Origin: Selaginella moellendorffii
Lineage: Eukaryota > Streptophyta > Lycopodiopsida > Selaginellales > Selaginellaceae
Direction: 5' to 3'
DNA: 64,000 nt
Assembly: GCF_000143415.4 (NCBI RefSeq)
Contig: NW_003314293.1
Location: forward strand, 767,497-831,496
The notes beneath the pieces are model-generated. The model made no database searches. It had not been told where the DNA came from and saw only the letters and a program-made list of their open reading frames with translations. Shown here piece by piece: positions 1-10,639 of this stretch (within the stretch, counting starts at the first letter, position 1; the number at the start of each line of letters is the position of its first letter). The position numbers and the translations under genes were made by a program.

Positions 1-477
1 ATGGGAAGCATCTTGCAGTCAAGGGGCATCTCGTCCACAGGAGTGAAGACAACAGGCTTGCAGTCGTCGCTGTCATGTACACAATTGGATCGATCAGGTA
101 AACAGAGATCTGGGTTTTCTTTGTGATTTCTGAGAATTGTTTCACTGTCTTTTTGGTAAGGTTGAGCATTTTCTACCTGAGCTGAGTGGCTAGCAAGATG
201 TTTAAGTGGTGGATCCCTCGCTGCTCAATGTTGGAGGGAAGTGATTCTTCAGATATGTTGGATCACTGACATCACTGCCCTGCACCGAGCAAGTGACATG
301 GAGCGTGTTGAGAAGAGTAAACAAAATTATTTCCTTAATCTTTTGTTTCTTTTCCGCTGACCATGGTTCTGATGTTGCAGTCACGAACGATCTCGAAAAC
401 CCCATACTGGCTTTTGATGAATGCCCTCAATATAAGAATTAATTCACGCGCTAATAAAGCTTCTAACATTCTGTACA
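1..477 (+). pseudogene. Alpha-type carbonic anhydrase relic (3' part)
   Basis: The third frame of bases 3-97 reads an alpha-carbonic-anhydrase-like strand (HLVHRSEDNRLAVVAVMY) ending at a GT donor at 98. Downstream, about 150-320 reads VVDPSLL, then FFRYVGSLTSLPCTEQVTW, the conserved family segment before the C-terminal strands. Bases 381-440 continue with RTISKTPYWLLMNAL. The second segment carries three in-frame stops (TAG, TAA, TGA), so no intact protein can be made. The family hydrates CO2 and is usually secreted or plastid-targeted in plants. The N-terminal part, with most zinc ligands, lies left of the window. Family call good; exon limits approximate. Confidence 0.72.
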
Positions 478-594
478 GGGTGATAACAACAGATCGATAC
501 AAGGCTTGTTTGGAAAATATTATAAATAGAAGATTCGTTTTGCCCGGGAGCCCTAAAATTTGCCGTATTAGGGCACGCGGTTTTTTAACCTACT

Positions 595-825
595 ATGTGG
601 AAGTCTATATTTCTCTTGCTTGTAGTAGATGCAGACCAGCTCAAAATACATCCAGATTACCATCTCAAAGTGTTCCAGATTCCAGAACCCGAGAATATTA
701 CGCTCTATGTGGAATTGCTCGATATGCTTCCTGGCCCAGTGCGTCCTGTCTACTTGGATCCCGTCCATTCCTTTTATGCTTTGATGATGGAAAGACAAGC
801 AAGCATCTTGAGGAGTAAGTCTTAA
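595..825 (+). CDS. Unrecognised coding-like segment
   Basis: I do not recognise this protein. The frame from about 630 to the stop at 825 has a coding look, with acidic and hydrophobic residues mixed and motifs such as DADQLKIHPDYHLKVF and MLPGPVRPVYLDPVHSFYAL, and a plausible acceptor (TTGCTTGTAG) just before it. It could be the last exon of a small gene or another relic like its neighbour upstream. The start codon is uncertain. Confidence 0.3.
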   Translation: MWKSIFLLLVVDADQLKIHPDYHLKVFQIPEPENITLYVELLDMLPGPVRPVYLDPVHSFYALMMERQASILRSKS

Positions 826-1359
826 AGTTGTTTTTTTTTTGTTTCTTTTTAATACCTTATCGTTTTTTCAAGCGAGGGCAAACGTTTCTGTGATTCTTAG
901 AAGTGAATATGCTGTGCTGCTCTAAATTTTGCAAGATTAACTAGGATTCAACCTATCAATATGAAATCTATGTTTGTTTTTGCTTGAAGCAAACTACAAA
1001 TCTTTTGAGGACGCCTTATGTCCCAGCCAAGGGCTTTTGGAGAACGTCGTCATTTATTTGATTATCTCATAGGTTAACAATAAATTTATGTCCCTATAAT
1101 TCTCTTTCTCTTCTTTTTGAAGCCAGAGGAAACGTTTCAGTAATTCTTGTAGCTGTGTTGAAACATGTAAAATTGATCAAGCCGTCAATTGATTATTCAT
1201 TGAACTGTACAATGGAAGTTACCACCACCCAGAATGATCGACTTCCAAGTTTCATGGGGTTAGGTGCGGAGGAGGAGGGGAGCTTGGCTCGGAAGGACAG
1301 CTACTGCTGCTACTGCTGCTGTTGTGTGGCGACACTTTCTTCCCGAGGGGCGCCGGATC

Positions 1360-1650
1360 TCATAACGCCATGTACTGGATCTCCGACGGGGTCTCGGGGT
1401 TGAATCGCGCCTCGTGTGGGAGTTCCTTGAACGGGACCTCCACGGTGCCGATGGACTTGTCGTGGATGTGGCCGCGGGGAAGATCGATGGTGAATTTGCC
1501 CGCAGCGCTGATGACAAGCTTCTGGTTCCAGACGGGGTTCTTGGCCCCCTCTTGGTCGACGTGGGTGTAGACCTTTTTGGAGGGATGGACACGAATATGT
1601 CAGAGTTTAATCCGCTCATCACAGCTCCAGCGTGGTGCAGGGTGAGAGCT
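1360..1650 (-). pseudogene. C2-domain protein (SRC2-like), frameshifted
   Basis: Read on the minus strand, one frame gives SDIFVSIPP and the next frame continues KKVYTHVDQEGAKNPVWNQ, then a strand-rich stretch with DKSIGTVEVPFKEL and a stop at 1360-1362. This is the order of a plant SRC2-type C2 domain: a strand ending in D-x-[FY]-V-x-[VS]-[SI], then K-x-x-T-HVD-x-x-G-x-NPVWN, then D-K-x-I-G-x-V-x-VP. The break falls in a run of five A; one more A would restore the frame, so this is either a sequencing error or a young pseudogene. C2 domains bind membranes, often with calcium. Upstream exons are not clear. Confidence 0.65.
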
Positions 1651-1695
1651 TGACAAGCCTTCCTCAAGCGCTTTGATCGCTGCCAGATAAGTCAC

Positions 1696-1854
1696 TCAAT
1701 TCGGAGCAAGGCCCTCGACGTCCTTGGGAGAGACCACTTCACAGTCTCCATTCTCCACATAATGGTGGAATTGTTTGCTTAAGTTGCACTTACAGGTGTA
1801 GTGCATTCCGTGGCACCATTCTGTTTTGGATCTCCGCCTACATTCATCTGGCAA
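1696..1854 (-). CDS. Short Cys/His-rich open segment, unassigned
   Basis: A 52-codon minus-strand open segment ends at a stop at 1696-1698 and contains ECRRRSKTEWCHGMHYTCKC followed by an acidic tail (NGDCEVVSPKDVEGL). The spacing of Cys and His looks protein-like rather than random, but I cannot name a family. No start codon is visible; it may be a terminal exon of a gene sharing this strand with the C2 relic. Confidence 0.25.
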   Translation of the reverse strand: MPDECRRRSKTEWCHGMHYTCKCNLSKQFHHYVENGDCEVVSPKDVEGLAPN

Positions 1855-1899
1855 CTAGCTAGATAGCGCCCGGAGGCTTCAAATCTCCAGGTCAGAGAA

Positions 1900-4726
1900 A
1901 CATCCAGGGAAATAGGCCGGCTGCATTTAATGTAGTTTGCGATTTGCGATCAAGAACAAAAAGGAGTGATCTCGATTCACAGATGAAAACATTACAACGA
2001 GTGGCGAGTTGACAGAGAAAGAAAGTCTCTTTCTTTTCCAGATGAGCTATGGCTACCACCACGTAAATGATGGGAAGCTCTACTTCGCAGCGAGAACATG
2101 ACTTTCACATACTCCAGTATAAACTATCTTCGTAAGTTACTGAATCCTCAGAAGTTCTTCTGGTACATGCGGGGCTTTGCTGGGATTCCTTTGTCTTGAA
2201 TGCATGACGTTGAGCTTCTGAGGGATCCAGCAGGTTCGTACCAAATTTGACCGGCCTTATTATGGAGGATGAAACGTCTGGAAAGGGGAGTCATCTTTGA
2301 TGATTAAATCTGAGATGTCTTCGTCCCCGGCCGATCACAAAGTAGGATTAAACTTTTTAGTTTGTCCGGGCAACGTATACGTCCGGTACAGGGAGAGGCG
2401 ATGGACTGGGGCCTTCGAGCTCAAGAGCTTCGCTGGACTACTCTCGACGGGGAAGATCAAAATTCAATACGTCAACAATTACCAGGCCAGATCTGGAGGT
2501 GTTATGCACATCCTGGGTATAATGTTTGCATCCCCTTCGTTGTCAAAACTTCATAAATAAAAATTCTACTACAGAAGCGACCCAAATAGCCTCTGGTCGG
2601 TGACAGTAATGTCATGGAGAGAGAAAGTGATGGATGTAGTTACTATCCTCTGCCCTTCCTCTAGGTCGAAAGACATATAGCGTAATGCGTCCACGTTAAG
2701 CTCAGGAGGAATGTCATGTTTTAAGAAGTGATATAACAGGTAATCCTTGGGTAAAGGTGCCTCTTAGTCAAGTTTCAAGTGGCTTTCAAAAAGTAGGGTC
2801 TTTGATTTATTAAAAAGGAAAGATATTGATTCATCTGTGACTGTGTTAGAGATTTCCATTCGAGGGAGCATAATGTTCTGCGCCTAGCTTTTGCTCACGG
2901 AATTCAGGGAGGTAAGCTTTTGTTGGAGACATAAGTTCAAGCTTCTAAGATTTTTAGTATTCTTCCAGTTTCATCTTAAGTTCATCTAGCACCAACTTGT
3001 TATTTCTTGCCAAGCCACTCTATATGACTTCGTCTCCAACAAGTTCACCAAGTTCACCAAGTACTAAGTACAAGTAGTATGGAGCTCACCAAGTTCCATA
3101 TCTTATTTTCGCAGGTACTTAGCTTTCGATTGATTCTCTTTGCGTTTTTCTCGAAGTGCCTCGTATACTTCTCCTCTTGATAAATTCTTGGTGTGGTTCT
3201 TTATCTTAGTAAATTTACATATTGTCTTCATCCACTCATTGCAGGCTTGATACAAGTTCTTTCATGCAATTGGCAAATGCATTTTACCCCAGAGCTGCCA
3301 ACTCGAGCACTCTACCTCACTCTCAGCAATCTTAGCTTCGGGATTAGTGTGGCAAGTCGAGTGGGAGCTCCACCAGGGAGCTGAAAATGCTCATTTTGTG
3401 TCTGGGAGCTAACGATAGGGCAGCATCTCGAGCCTCCAGTCTGCTGGCCAAAACCATAACCATTTTCTCGTTCCTCAGAAAAAAAATCGGGGGTTGCATT
3501 GTAGGGGATCGCTGCCAAGGTTGAGAATGACAAGGATCAGCCAGGAAATGCAAAAGCATGACATAATAGGCTGTCACACAGATGACAAAGCCCACTCTGT
3601 CCAAGTTTGAATGGAGTTTGATAGTATACTACGAGCCACTAATTAGTAGCTCCCATTATACTATCAAACTCCTCATCATTCTACCTCAGCCTCTCCAAGG
3701 CTGGCTCACCTTGGGCTTCTTTTAACTAATGCAACCTCTTCAATTTATGAAGTTGGCCACAAGCATCTAAATCGTTCTAATTTGTTAAATGCTTCTTGAT
3801 ATTTTCATTTTGCATGGTTTTTTTTTCCAAAATATTTTAAATTCCCAAAGCAAACCAAGAATTTTTATAGCACAGTAAATTATTTAATGGTCCAGAAATT
3901 CGTTTAAAGGTGTTTTAGTAGTTATGGTGTTATTGATTTTCTTTGAGATCTGGCCAAAAAATTTGCTTTAAAAAGTGTGAGTGCTGTATTGGGATTAGAT
4001 CCCTCCTTGTGTGTGTTTGAGGTGCATTGCTGGGTTTTGCAGTTAAGACATCATAACTTATTTGACGCTAAATAATTCATTAAGCTATGTACTTTTTGAA
4101 ATTATTATCCACCAGAAATTAGCCTTAAGATAGCTTTTTTACTATTGAAAAACACATTAACTTCGAAATGGACCAAGGACAAACCGCTGAGCTCTAGTAA
4201 TTTTCGTTGGTGTAAAACCAACAGCTGCGATATGTTACCTTTGGACGGCTCGAGACGCGTTCAAGTAGACGGTTGCGATAAGCCATGCAACCAACGGCTG
4301 CGATAATTGCACCCCTCTATTCCTTTTGTCGCTTCCAAGTTAGGTCACCCTAATGCCCAGAGGGATTGATTGGAGGGAGCGGTGCGGAGCGAGCGAAGAT
4401 CTTGTCGCCGCCTGTTGGGAATGATCCATGCCCGGGTAGGCGCCGCTGGCCAGTGTGATGAGATCGTATGGACGAGGCAAAGGAATCGCAGCGGTCACTG
4501 AGCCGCTGGATTGATGACGGGACTTGTCCATGGAAATTGTGGGGTTTAGGTGCAATGGCTGGAGCGATGCCCCGATCTGTCAAAATTCTCGGCGATTGCT
4601 GTGCTGCTGCGGCTCATTCCTTAGACAATCCGATTATGGAGCCCATTTTTCCTCAGATTTTACGGCGGTGTATACCACGGAGTGACTTGATGCTAGCTCT
4701 TTTGGGGTGAAAGGAAGAAGAACGCA
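1900..4726. other. Spacer without supported genes
   Basis: Short open frames occur in all directions but none shows a family motif, splice pattern or composition unlike random sequence. The one clear structure is the palindrome listed separately near 3.64 kb. The last 300-400 bp presumably hold the promoter and leader of the MHK gene; no convincing TATA box was found. Confidence 0.5.
3614..3671. repeat. 58-bp imperfect palindrome
   Basis: The outer 15 bp (gagtttgatagtata) are repeated exactly in inverted orientation at the right end, and the centre is a perfect palindrome (actaattagt). Between them are one 4-nt internal loop and one mismatch. The predicted transcript on either strand would fold into a long hairpin. 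It could be a foldback transposon remnant or a small-RNA precursor. Confidence 0.7.
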
Positions 4727-6703
4727 ATGCAGAGGTATATCACAAAACTTTCTCACTCTCAGAGTTTTTTTCTTCCTTTTTTCTCCTTTAAAAGGTACCA
4801 AGTCATCAAACAAGTTGGAGATGGAACGTATGGCAGTGTGTGGAAGGCAATTGATCGATGTACGAATGAATTTGTAAGTCGAGCGCTTTTTTCTGGTCCA
4901 GTTTTACTTAATCTTGTACGTTTTGCGTTTCAGGTTGCAATCAAGAAAATGAAAACCAAGTTTCACGGATGGGAAGAATGCATGAATTTGCGTGAAGTGA
5001 AGGTCAGTTTCCTTGCTTTTTGTTTTGCATCGTGAATCTTATGCGGAAGTTTTGGCTTCAGTGTCTTCAACGCTTAGATCATCCCAATATTGTCCAGCTA
5101 AAGGAGGTGATCTGGGAACATGGAGAGCTGTTTCTTGTCTTCGAGTATATGGTAAAACAAACCTATTGATGGTTTCGTGACACGAACTTGTTTTTCCAAT
5201 TTGTTTTTCCTTTTTTTTTTTTCCAATTTGTAGGAATGCAACTTGTATCAAGTCATGAAGGACCGATCCAAGATGCTGTCGGAAGAGCGAATTAGGATCT
5301 GGAGTTTCCAGGTGCTTCGAGCATTGGACTACATGCACCAACATGGAATATTTCACAGAGATCTCAAACCAGGTTTGGTATTTTCATCTTTAGGCTCTCA
5401 TGAGTTTGTAATGTATTCCGTTCCAACAGAAAACCTTTTAGTTTCCGATGAGGCTATCAAAGTGGCTGATTTTGGACTCGCTCGAGAAGTATACTCAGTG
5501 GCACCATATACTGATTACGTTGCTACGAGATGGTAGTCCGTTTTTTTATAAGTCACTTCTAGATTAACGTTATCTTTTCAGGTATCGGGCGCCAGAGGTG
5601 CTTCTTCAGGCACCTTCTTACAGTTACGCAATTGGTATGTCCGCTATAAAGCTTGAGTTCCGTTATTCACCGTTATTGTTTGGCAGACATATGGGCAATG
5701 GGAGCCATTATGGCCGAGCTTTTCAATTTGCAACCTTTGTTCCCAGGAGCCAGGTGTGTAACTTGTGAAGCTTAGTCTGAGATTCTTAAAGTCCTGCTTT
5801 TGCAGTGAAGCAGACGAGATTTACAAAATATGTTCTGTTCTTGGCTCTCCGAACTATCACACTTGGCCGGATGGGATGCAACTCGCTGTTCGTAAAGGCT
5901 TTCGATTTCCTCAGGTGATGTTCAGCTCTTTCACGATTAGTTTTTGACGATTCCTTCGGCAGTTTGCGCCGGCGGGGCTGCAAAGTTTAATACCTTCGGC
6001 TAGCCCAGCTGCGGTGGACATGATATCTGTAAGTTTGTTTGAAGATAGATCCACCAGAGCTAATGTAAATTGCTTTCCTTGCAGGCTATGCTGTGCTGGG
6101 ATCCAAACAGGCGACCGACGGCGTATCAACTGCGACAGCATCCTTTCTTTTACCAGTTTGGCTTATGCATTCCTCCTCCGATTGAAAGGCCATACGTCAT
6201 CACCATCGACCCAGACGAGCAAGGTAAAATTTTTTGAAACCAAACTCAAAACTCACGACGAGCTCTGGCAGCTGATTATAACTACTACCGCCGAGGGCAG
6301 ATTCACAATACAGGCTACAGCCAACCACTGCAAGAGCTAAGCTTATTCCCTTCTGGCAAGCTGAGAAACCAGCAGCATTCGAGTCTGGCTTCCAAAGGTA
6401 AGTTTGCGCTTTTGGTTTTTTGGCTTGGAACTTAGCTAAAGTGACAACTTTGCAGCTTTCTCGTATGGTTTTCCTGATGTCATACCTTGCATCAAGCGGC
6501 CTGTGGCTGGACTTGGCATCAGCAGCAAGTAAGCAGAACTATGGATAAAATATCAAAAGGATGCTTGACGTGTTTGCTTCAGGCATGTTTGCTCGGGTGA
6601 GGATCTAAGCTTGAGCACGGCAAGTGGTGGAGGTAGGAATCCAATGCTACAATTTGGGGAGAATGACTACTTGGCTCTTCAAGTATACCAGGGATACCCG
6701 TGA
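4727..6703 (+). CDS. MHK: MHK/RCK-family (MAK/ICK-like) protein kinase
   Basis: Fourteen exons with GT-AG introns of about 48-82 nt join to 413 aa: 4727-4734, 4795-4873, 4934-5002, 5062-5151, 5234-5372, 5430-5532, 5582-5634, 5687-5753, 5806-5914, 5963-6028, 6085-6223, 6272-6397, 6456-6528, 6583-6703. Exon 1 is only ATGCAGAG. The kinase domain is complete: glycine loop [33 protein letters not shown], activation loop with the TDY dual-phosphorylation motif, [11 protein letters not shown], and [22 protein letters not shown] is typical of MHK/MAK/ICK. Family members control cilium length and intraflagellar transport in animals and algae; in this plant a role in sperm flagella is an inference. The C-terminal tail is low-complexity. 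Confidence 0.93.
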
Positions 6704-6786
6704 TGATCTTCTCAGCTTCTAGCAAAGGTTTCAGAGATATTAATGTTATTCCTAACAGATGACACAGAAAGAAGACTATAGTATCT

Positions 6787-8484
6787 ATGGATCAAACAGA
6801 ATGCCTTCGTCTAATCAATTCTTGTGGCAATCTTTCACGAGTTCGTGAAGTTCACTCGATCTTGAAACGCTCCCATGGAAACGCTCTTTTTGGAGATTCT
6901 TTTGTTTGTAACAAGCTCATCGAGATATATGGCAAGTGTGGGAGCCCTGGCGATGCCAAGTCCGTGTTTGACGAGATGGGCTTCTCGAATTCCATCTCCT
7001 GGGGCGTGCTTCTCCTGGCATACACTCGAAATGGCCTCCTGCGCGATGCCAAACTCCTCTTCGACTCCATGCCTCGCAAGAACATCGTCTGCGCCACGAC
7101 GATCCTCACTGCGTTTGCGCAATCTGGAGACGTTGCCAGAGCCAAGGAGGCCTTTGATTCCATGCCTTTGCACAATTTGGTGGCTTGGAATGCGATTCTA
7201 AGTGCCTTTGCCAGACATAGGCATTTGGAAATCGCGAAGGCGGTGTTTGATTCTATGCCGGAGCACGATCTCATATCGTGGACTACACTACTCACAGCTT
7301 ATACACAAGATTCCTTTCTTCTTCACGCAGTGAAAACGTTTGAAACAATGCCAGAACGAGATATAGTTTCGTGGACGGCAATGTTAACTGCATATGCCAT
7401 ATCCGGGCATCTTGAATCTGCGCATGATACTTTTCAAAACATGCCGGAGCGGAATCTCGTCTCGTGGAACGCCATGTTGGCGGCATATTCGCAAAGCGGG
7501 AATCTTAAAGAAGCTAGGAATCTTTTTAGGGATGTCCCCGAGACGGATCTTGTGACCTGGAATCTCTTGCTCACTCTAGATGCTCAAAGCGGGAATCTGT
7601 CAGTGGTAAAAGAAACTTTTGACGTGAAAATGCCCCAGCACAATCTGGTCTCCTGGAACGTAATACTGTCGTCATACTGTCAAGCTACGCGTATCGAAGA
7701 CGCCAAATGTATTTTTGATTCTATACCATCACTCAACCTCATTTCTTGGAACACAATGTTGGCAGCATATACTAGAGCAGGGCATCTTGATGATGCTAAG
7801 TTCTTGTTTGAGAGAATGCCGCAGAAAGACATTCTATCCTGGACATCTATTCTGACTTCTGTTTCTCAAGAAGGTGATTTAGAATGCTTTGAGTCTGTTT
7901 TCTATCGCATGCCAGCCAGAGATTCCTTCGCCTGGGCCACCATGGTTATGGCGTACACCCAAAACGGGCATCTTCGCAAAGCAAAATCTTGCTTTGATCG
8001 AATTCCAGAGTGGGATATCATCTCCTGGACTTCTGTTCTTGCGAGTTTTACTCACAAAAGAAACCCCGCAGAGTCTCTACACCTCTTTGGATCGATGGAG
8101 ATGCTGGATCCTCCAGACCAAGCTTGCTTCACGTCAGTTTTGATCTCTTGCAGCCACGGAGGCAAGGTTGAGTCGGGAAGATCCTGTTTCCTTTCCATGA
8201 GAATGAACTATGGGATCCAACCCACAAGGCAGCATTTTTGCTGCATGGTGGATCTTCTAGCCAGAGCTGGGCATCTGGTGGAAGCCCAAGAACTCATCAC
8301 AAACATGCCCTTTGTTCCTGATGCTTTCGACTGGACTTGCTTGCTCTCGAGCTGTAGAAGCTACAGAGACTTTGATCAAGGTGGCGAGGCTGCGAAACAA
8401 GCGATCTCCATGTTTCCAACCGGAGAAGCTGCATATGTTCTGCTGGCAGCGAATAATACCATTCAAGCTCTTCATCCCGGATGA
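6787..8484 (+). CDS. PPR protein of tandem S-type motifs, no DYW
   Basis: A single exon of 565 aa starting 83 bp after the kinase stop. After a short N-terminal repeat it contains about twelve consecutive 31-residue PPR motifs of the SW-x-x-[LM]-L-x-[AS]-Y type, each ending in a F-x-x-MP pattern, followed by longer L/E-like motifs (CFTSVLISCSHGG, FDWTCLLSSCR). PPR proteins bind organelle RNA one base per motif; PLS members specify C-to-U editing sites. The protein stops within the E region and lacks E+ and DYW domains, so it would need a partner deaminase or does another job. One repeat has an extra residue (VKMPQH). It converges tail-to-tail with the next gene, 26 bp apart. Confidence 0.9.
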   Translation: MDQTECLRLINSCGNLSRVREVHSILKRSHGNALFGDSFVCNKLIEIYGKCGSPGDAKSVFDEMGFSNSISWGVLLLAYTRNGLLRDAKLLFDSMPRKNIVCATTILTAFAQSGDVARAKEAFDSMPLHNLVAWNAILSAFARHRHLEIAKAVFDSMPEHDLISWTTLLTAYTQDSFLLHAVKTFETMPERDIVSWTAMLTAYAISGHLESAHDTFQNMPERNLVSWNAMLAAYSQSGNLKEARNLFRDVPETDLVTWNLLLTLDAQSGNLSVVKETFDVKMPQHNLVSWNVILSSYCQATRIEDAKCIFDSIPSLNLISWNTMLAAYTRAGHLDDAKFLFERMPQKDILSWTSILTSVSQEGDLECFESVFYRMPARDSFAWATMVMAYTQNGHLRKAKSCFDRIPEWDIISWTSVLASFTHKRNPAESLHLFGSMEMLDPPDQACFTSVLISCSHGGKVESGRSCFLSMRMNYGIQPTRQHFCCMVDLLARAGHLVEAQELITNMPFVPDAFDWTCLLSSCRSYRDFDQGGEAAKQAISMFPTGEAAYVLLAANNTIQALHPG

Positions 8485-8510
8485 ATCACTTTGGCAAGAG
8501 TGTGAAATTT

Positions 8511-10613
8511 CTACCAGTACTCACCACAGGAGCAAGTTCCATCCCTGTAAACATGGAGCCTGCTTGCGTCCCGGCAGACGATGCTCCGCCCCTCCACCCT
8601 CGAGATAAACCCAAGAACTTCATGACACTCGTCGCAAACTCTCAGATTCTTACTGATCCGGATCGTCGTGCCAGGAGCCGTGTTGACGAGCGCGCAAGCC
8701 ACAGCGATCCTCTCGCAGTGCCCGCACAGCGACGCCATCTTCTCGCCACCGCCACCCTCGAAACCCCGAAGAACATCCCGCAACTTCGCCGCGATCTCCA
8801 GACTTTGGGGATGGTTCTCGAGATCCCCGGCCATGAAGCAGTGAACTATACCAGATCTGTCGCTCCACCAGCATCGCCCAGCTTGTTTCCAGTCGCCGCA
8901 ATCCCTCCGGAGCCACTCCACTCGAAGCTGCTCGCTCCACATCCCTGTGCCCGCGTACAAGCTCGACATCAAGAGATAGACCGCCGTGTCTCGCCGATCC
9001 AACCGAATCAAGCTCTCAAACGCGATCCTTCCCACGGCCACATTTTTCCACTTCTTACACGCCGCCAGGAGCGTCCTCCAAGTCACCGTGCTTGGCTCGA
9101 AAGGCATGGCTTGGATCAAAGCGAGAGCGTCGTCCAGCCGGTTTGCTCTGCCGCGGATATCAACCATGCAGTGGTAGTGCTCGATGCTTGGAGTGACCGC
9201 AAACTTGGAGCTCATCGATCCAAACCAAGCCTCGCCAGTCTCCACTAAACCAGCGTGGCTGCAAGCGCTGAGTATGCACAGCAGCGTGATCCCGTCAACT
9301 TCCAACCCCTCGTCCACCATTCCATGGAAGAGATCAAACACTCCTTTGGTATCGCCCTGGCGGCCATAGCCAAAGAGAAGCGCCGTCCAAGTTACCGAGT
9401 CTCGGGACGAGAGTGACTCAAAGATCCGGTGTGATTCATCCATGCTTCCACAGCGAGAGTGGAAATCAAGCACGCAGCTCGCGAGCCCTGCCTCGTTTTC
9501 CAAACCAGTCCGGCAAACTTCCGCGTATATCTTCTTCCCCGCGTCGAGAGCTACGAGGATCTCGCAAGCTTTGAGCCCCGCGGCGAAAGTTCTTGCGTCT
9601 GGAGCGTATCCTTCGAGCTTCATGCGCGAGAAGAGCTCAAGGGCGGCATCGCCATGGCCGTTCTCGGCGTAGCCGAGGATGAGAGCGTTCCATGAGACCA
9701 AACTTCTCGAAGCCATCCTCTCGAAGACACCCCGAGCATCGATCACGCTCCCACACTTGCAGTACATATCCACCACCGTGTTGGAGACGAAGGTGGTCAT
9801 CTCCCTGCCGAGGATCATCTCGGCCTTGCGGTGGACCTCTCTTCCTCTATCGAGGCTCAAAACTTTCACGACTCTCCCGTCGATCTGCTCGCCGGTTTCC
9901 TTCTCGGCCAGATTCGTGCAAGCCTTGAGCGCCGCCAGGAAAGTTCTAGCGTTTGAAACGCAGCCTCTTTGTTCCAATCCTTTCAGCAAATCCATAGCCG
10001 CGACTTCTTCTCCATTTTCGGCAAGCACCAGCATCAAAGCGTTGCAAGAGACCAGATCGTGCTGAGGCATGCTCGCGAAAACTCTCCGAGCGTCGCCCAA
10101 GCTCCCACACTTGGAGTAGAAGGTGACGAGAGCGCTCGCCAAGAACAAGCTCGAGCATCCATCCTTCACAGCCCCGTCATGGACCTCCATCCCCTTCTCC
10201 AGAGCTCTAACTTTCACGATCCTTCCATCGGCCAGCTTCTTCCCAGGCTCTCTAGCAGCCAGGCTCGAGCAAGCTCTCAATCCAGCCAGGTAGCTCGCGG
10301 CATCTAGACGAATCCCGGAAGAAGTCCTGAAACTCGAGAAGAGCTTGATCGCGAGCTCTGGCTCATCGTTGTCTACGTAGCCATTGATGAGCGCTGTCCA
10401 GGCGATCACGTCGTGGCTCTCCATCTCGTCGAATGCTCGCTGCGCTTCCACCATGCTGCCACACTTGGCGTACATATCGATCATCGTGTTCGCGACCACC
10501 GAGCATTTCTTCGCTGAATCACCAATCCCGGAAGCCTCCATCTCCGCGTGTGCTCTCCTCGCCCTTTGCAAGTCCCTGGACATGGCGCAGCCCTTGAGCG
10601 TGGCGATGAGCAT
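8511..10613 (-). CDS. PPR-DYW RNA-editing factor
   Basis: A single exon of 700 aa. PLS-type repeats (VVANTMIDMYAKCGSMVEAQ and similar) fill residues about 35-500, followed by E/E+ motifs (WRTLLAACKKWKNV) and a C-terminal DYW cytidine-deaminase domain with GHCERIA (the HxE zinc/catalytic motif), CDECHE (the CxxCH zinc motif) and a terminal GEYW instead of DYW. Such proteins perform site-specific C-to-U editing of mitochondrial or plastid transcripts. The first in-frame ATG is at 10613; the frame stays open about 75 nt further upstream without another ATG, so a small 5' exon with a targeting peptide is possible. Strand and product are secure; the exact start is not. Confidence 0.92.
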   Translation of the reverse strand: MLIATLKGCAMSRDLQRARRAHAEMEASGIGDSAKKCSVVANTMIDMYAKCGSMVEAQRAFDEMESHDVIAWTALINGYVDNDEPELAIKLFSSFRTSSGIRLDAASYLAGLRACSSLAAREPGKKLADGRIVKVRALEKGMEVHDGAVKDGCSSLFLASALVTFYSKCGSLGDARRVFASMPQHDLVSCNALMLVLAENGEEVAAMDLLKGLEQRGCVSNARTFLAALKACTNLAEKETGEQIDGRVVKVLSLDRGREVHRKAEMILGREMTTFVSNTVVDMYCKCGSVIDARGVFERMASRSLVSWNALILGYAENGHGDAALELFSRMKLEGYAPDARTFAAGLKACEILVALDAGKKIYAEVCRTGLENEAGLASCVLDFHSRCGSMDESHRIFESLSSRDSVTWTALLFGYGRQGDTKGVFDLFHGMVDEGLEVDGITLLCILSACSHAGLVETGEAWFGSMSSKFAVTPSIEHYHCMVDIRGRANRLDDALALIQAMPFEPSTVTWRTLLAACKKWKNVAVGRIAFESLIRLDRRDTAVYLLMSSLYAGTGMWSEQLRVEWLRRDCGDWKQAGRCWWSDRSGIVHCFMAGDLENHPQSLEIAAKLRDVLRGFEGGGGEKMASLCGHCERIAVACALVNTAPGTTIRISKNLRVCDECHEVLGFISRVEGRSIVCRDASRLHVYRDGTCSCGEYW

Positions 10614-10639
10614 GGAGATCTTGGTCCTCTCCTTTCGAA

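Noticed and set aside
1260-1667. 135-codon minus-strand frame as a gene in itself
   Set aside because: Only its first third is in the C2 frame; the rest is Arg/Ser/Pro-rich out-of-frame translation of the C2 coding sequence.
6835-7295. Minus-strand frames within the PPR gene
   Set aside because: Antisense shadows of the repeated PPR motifs.
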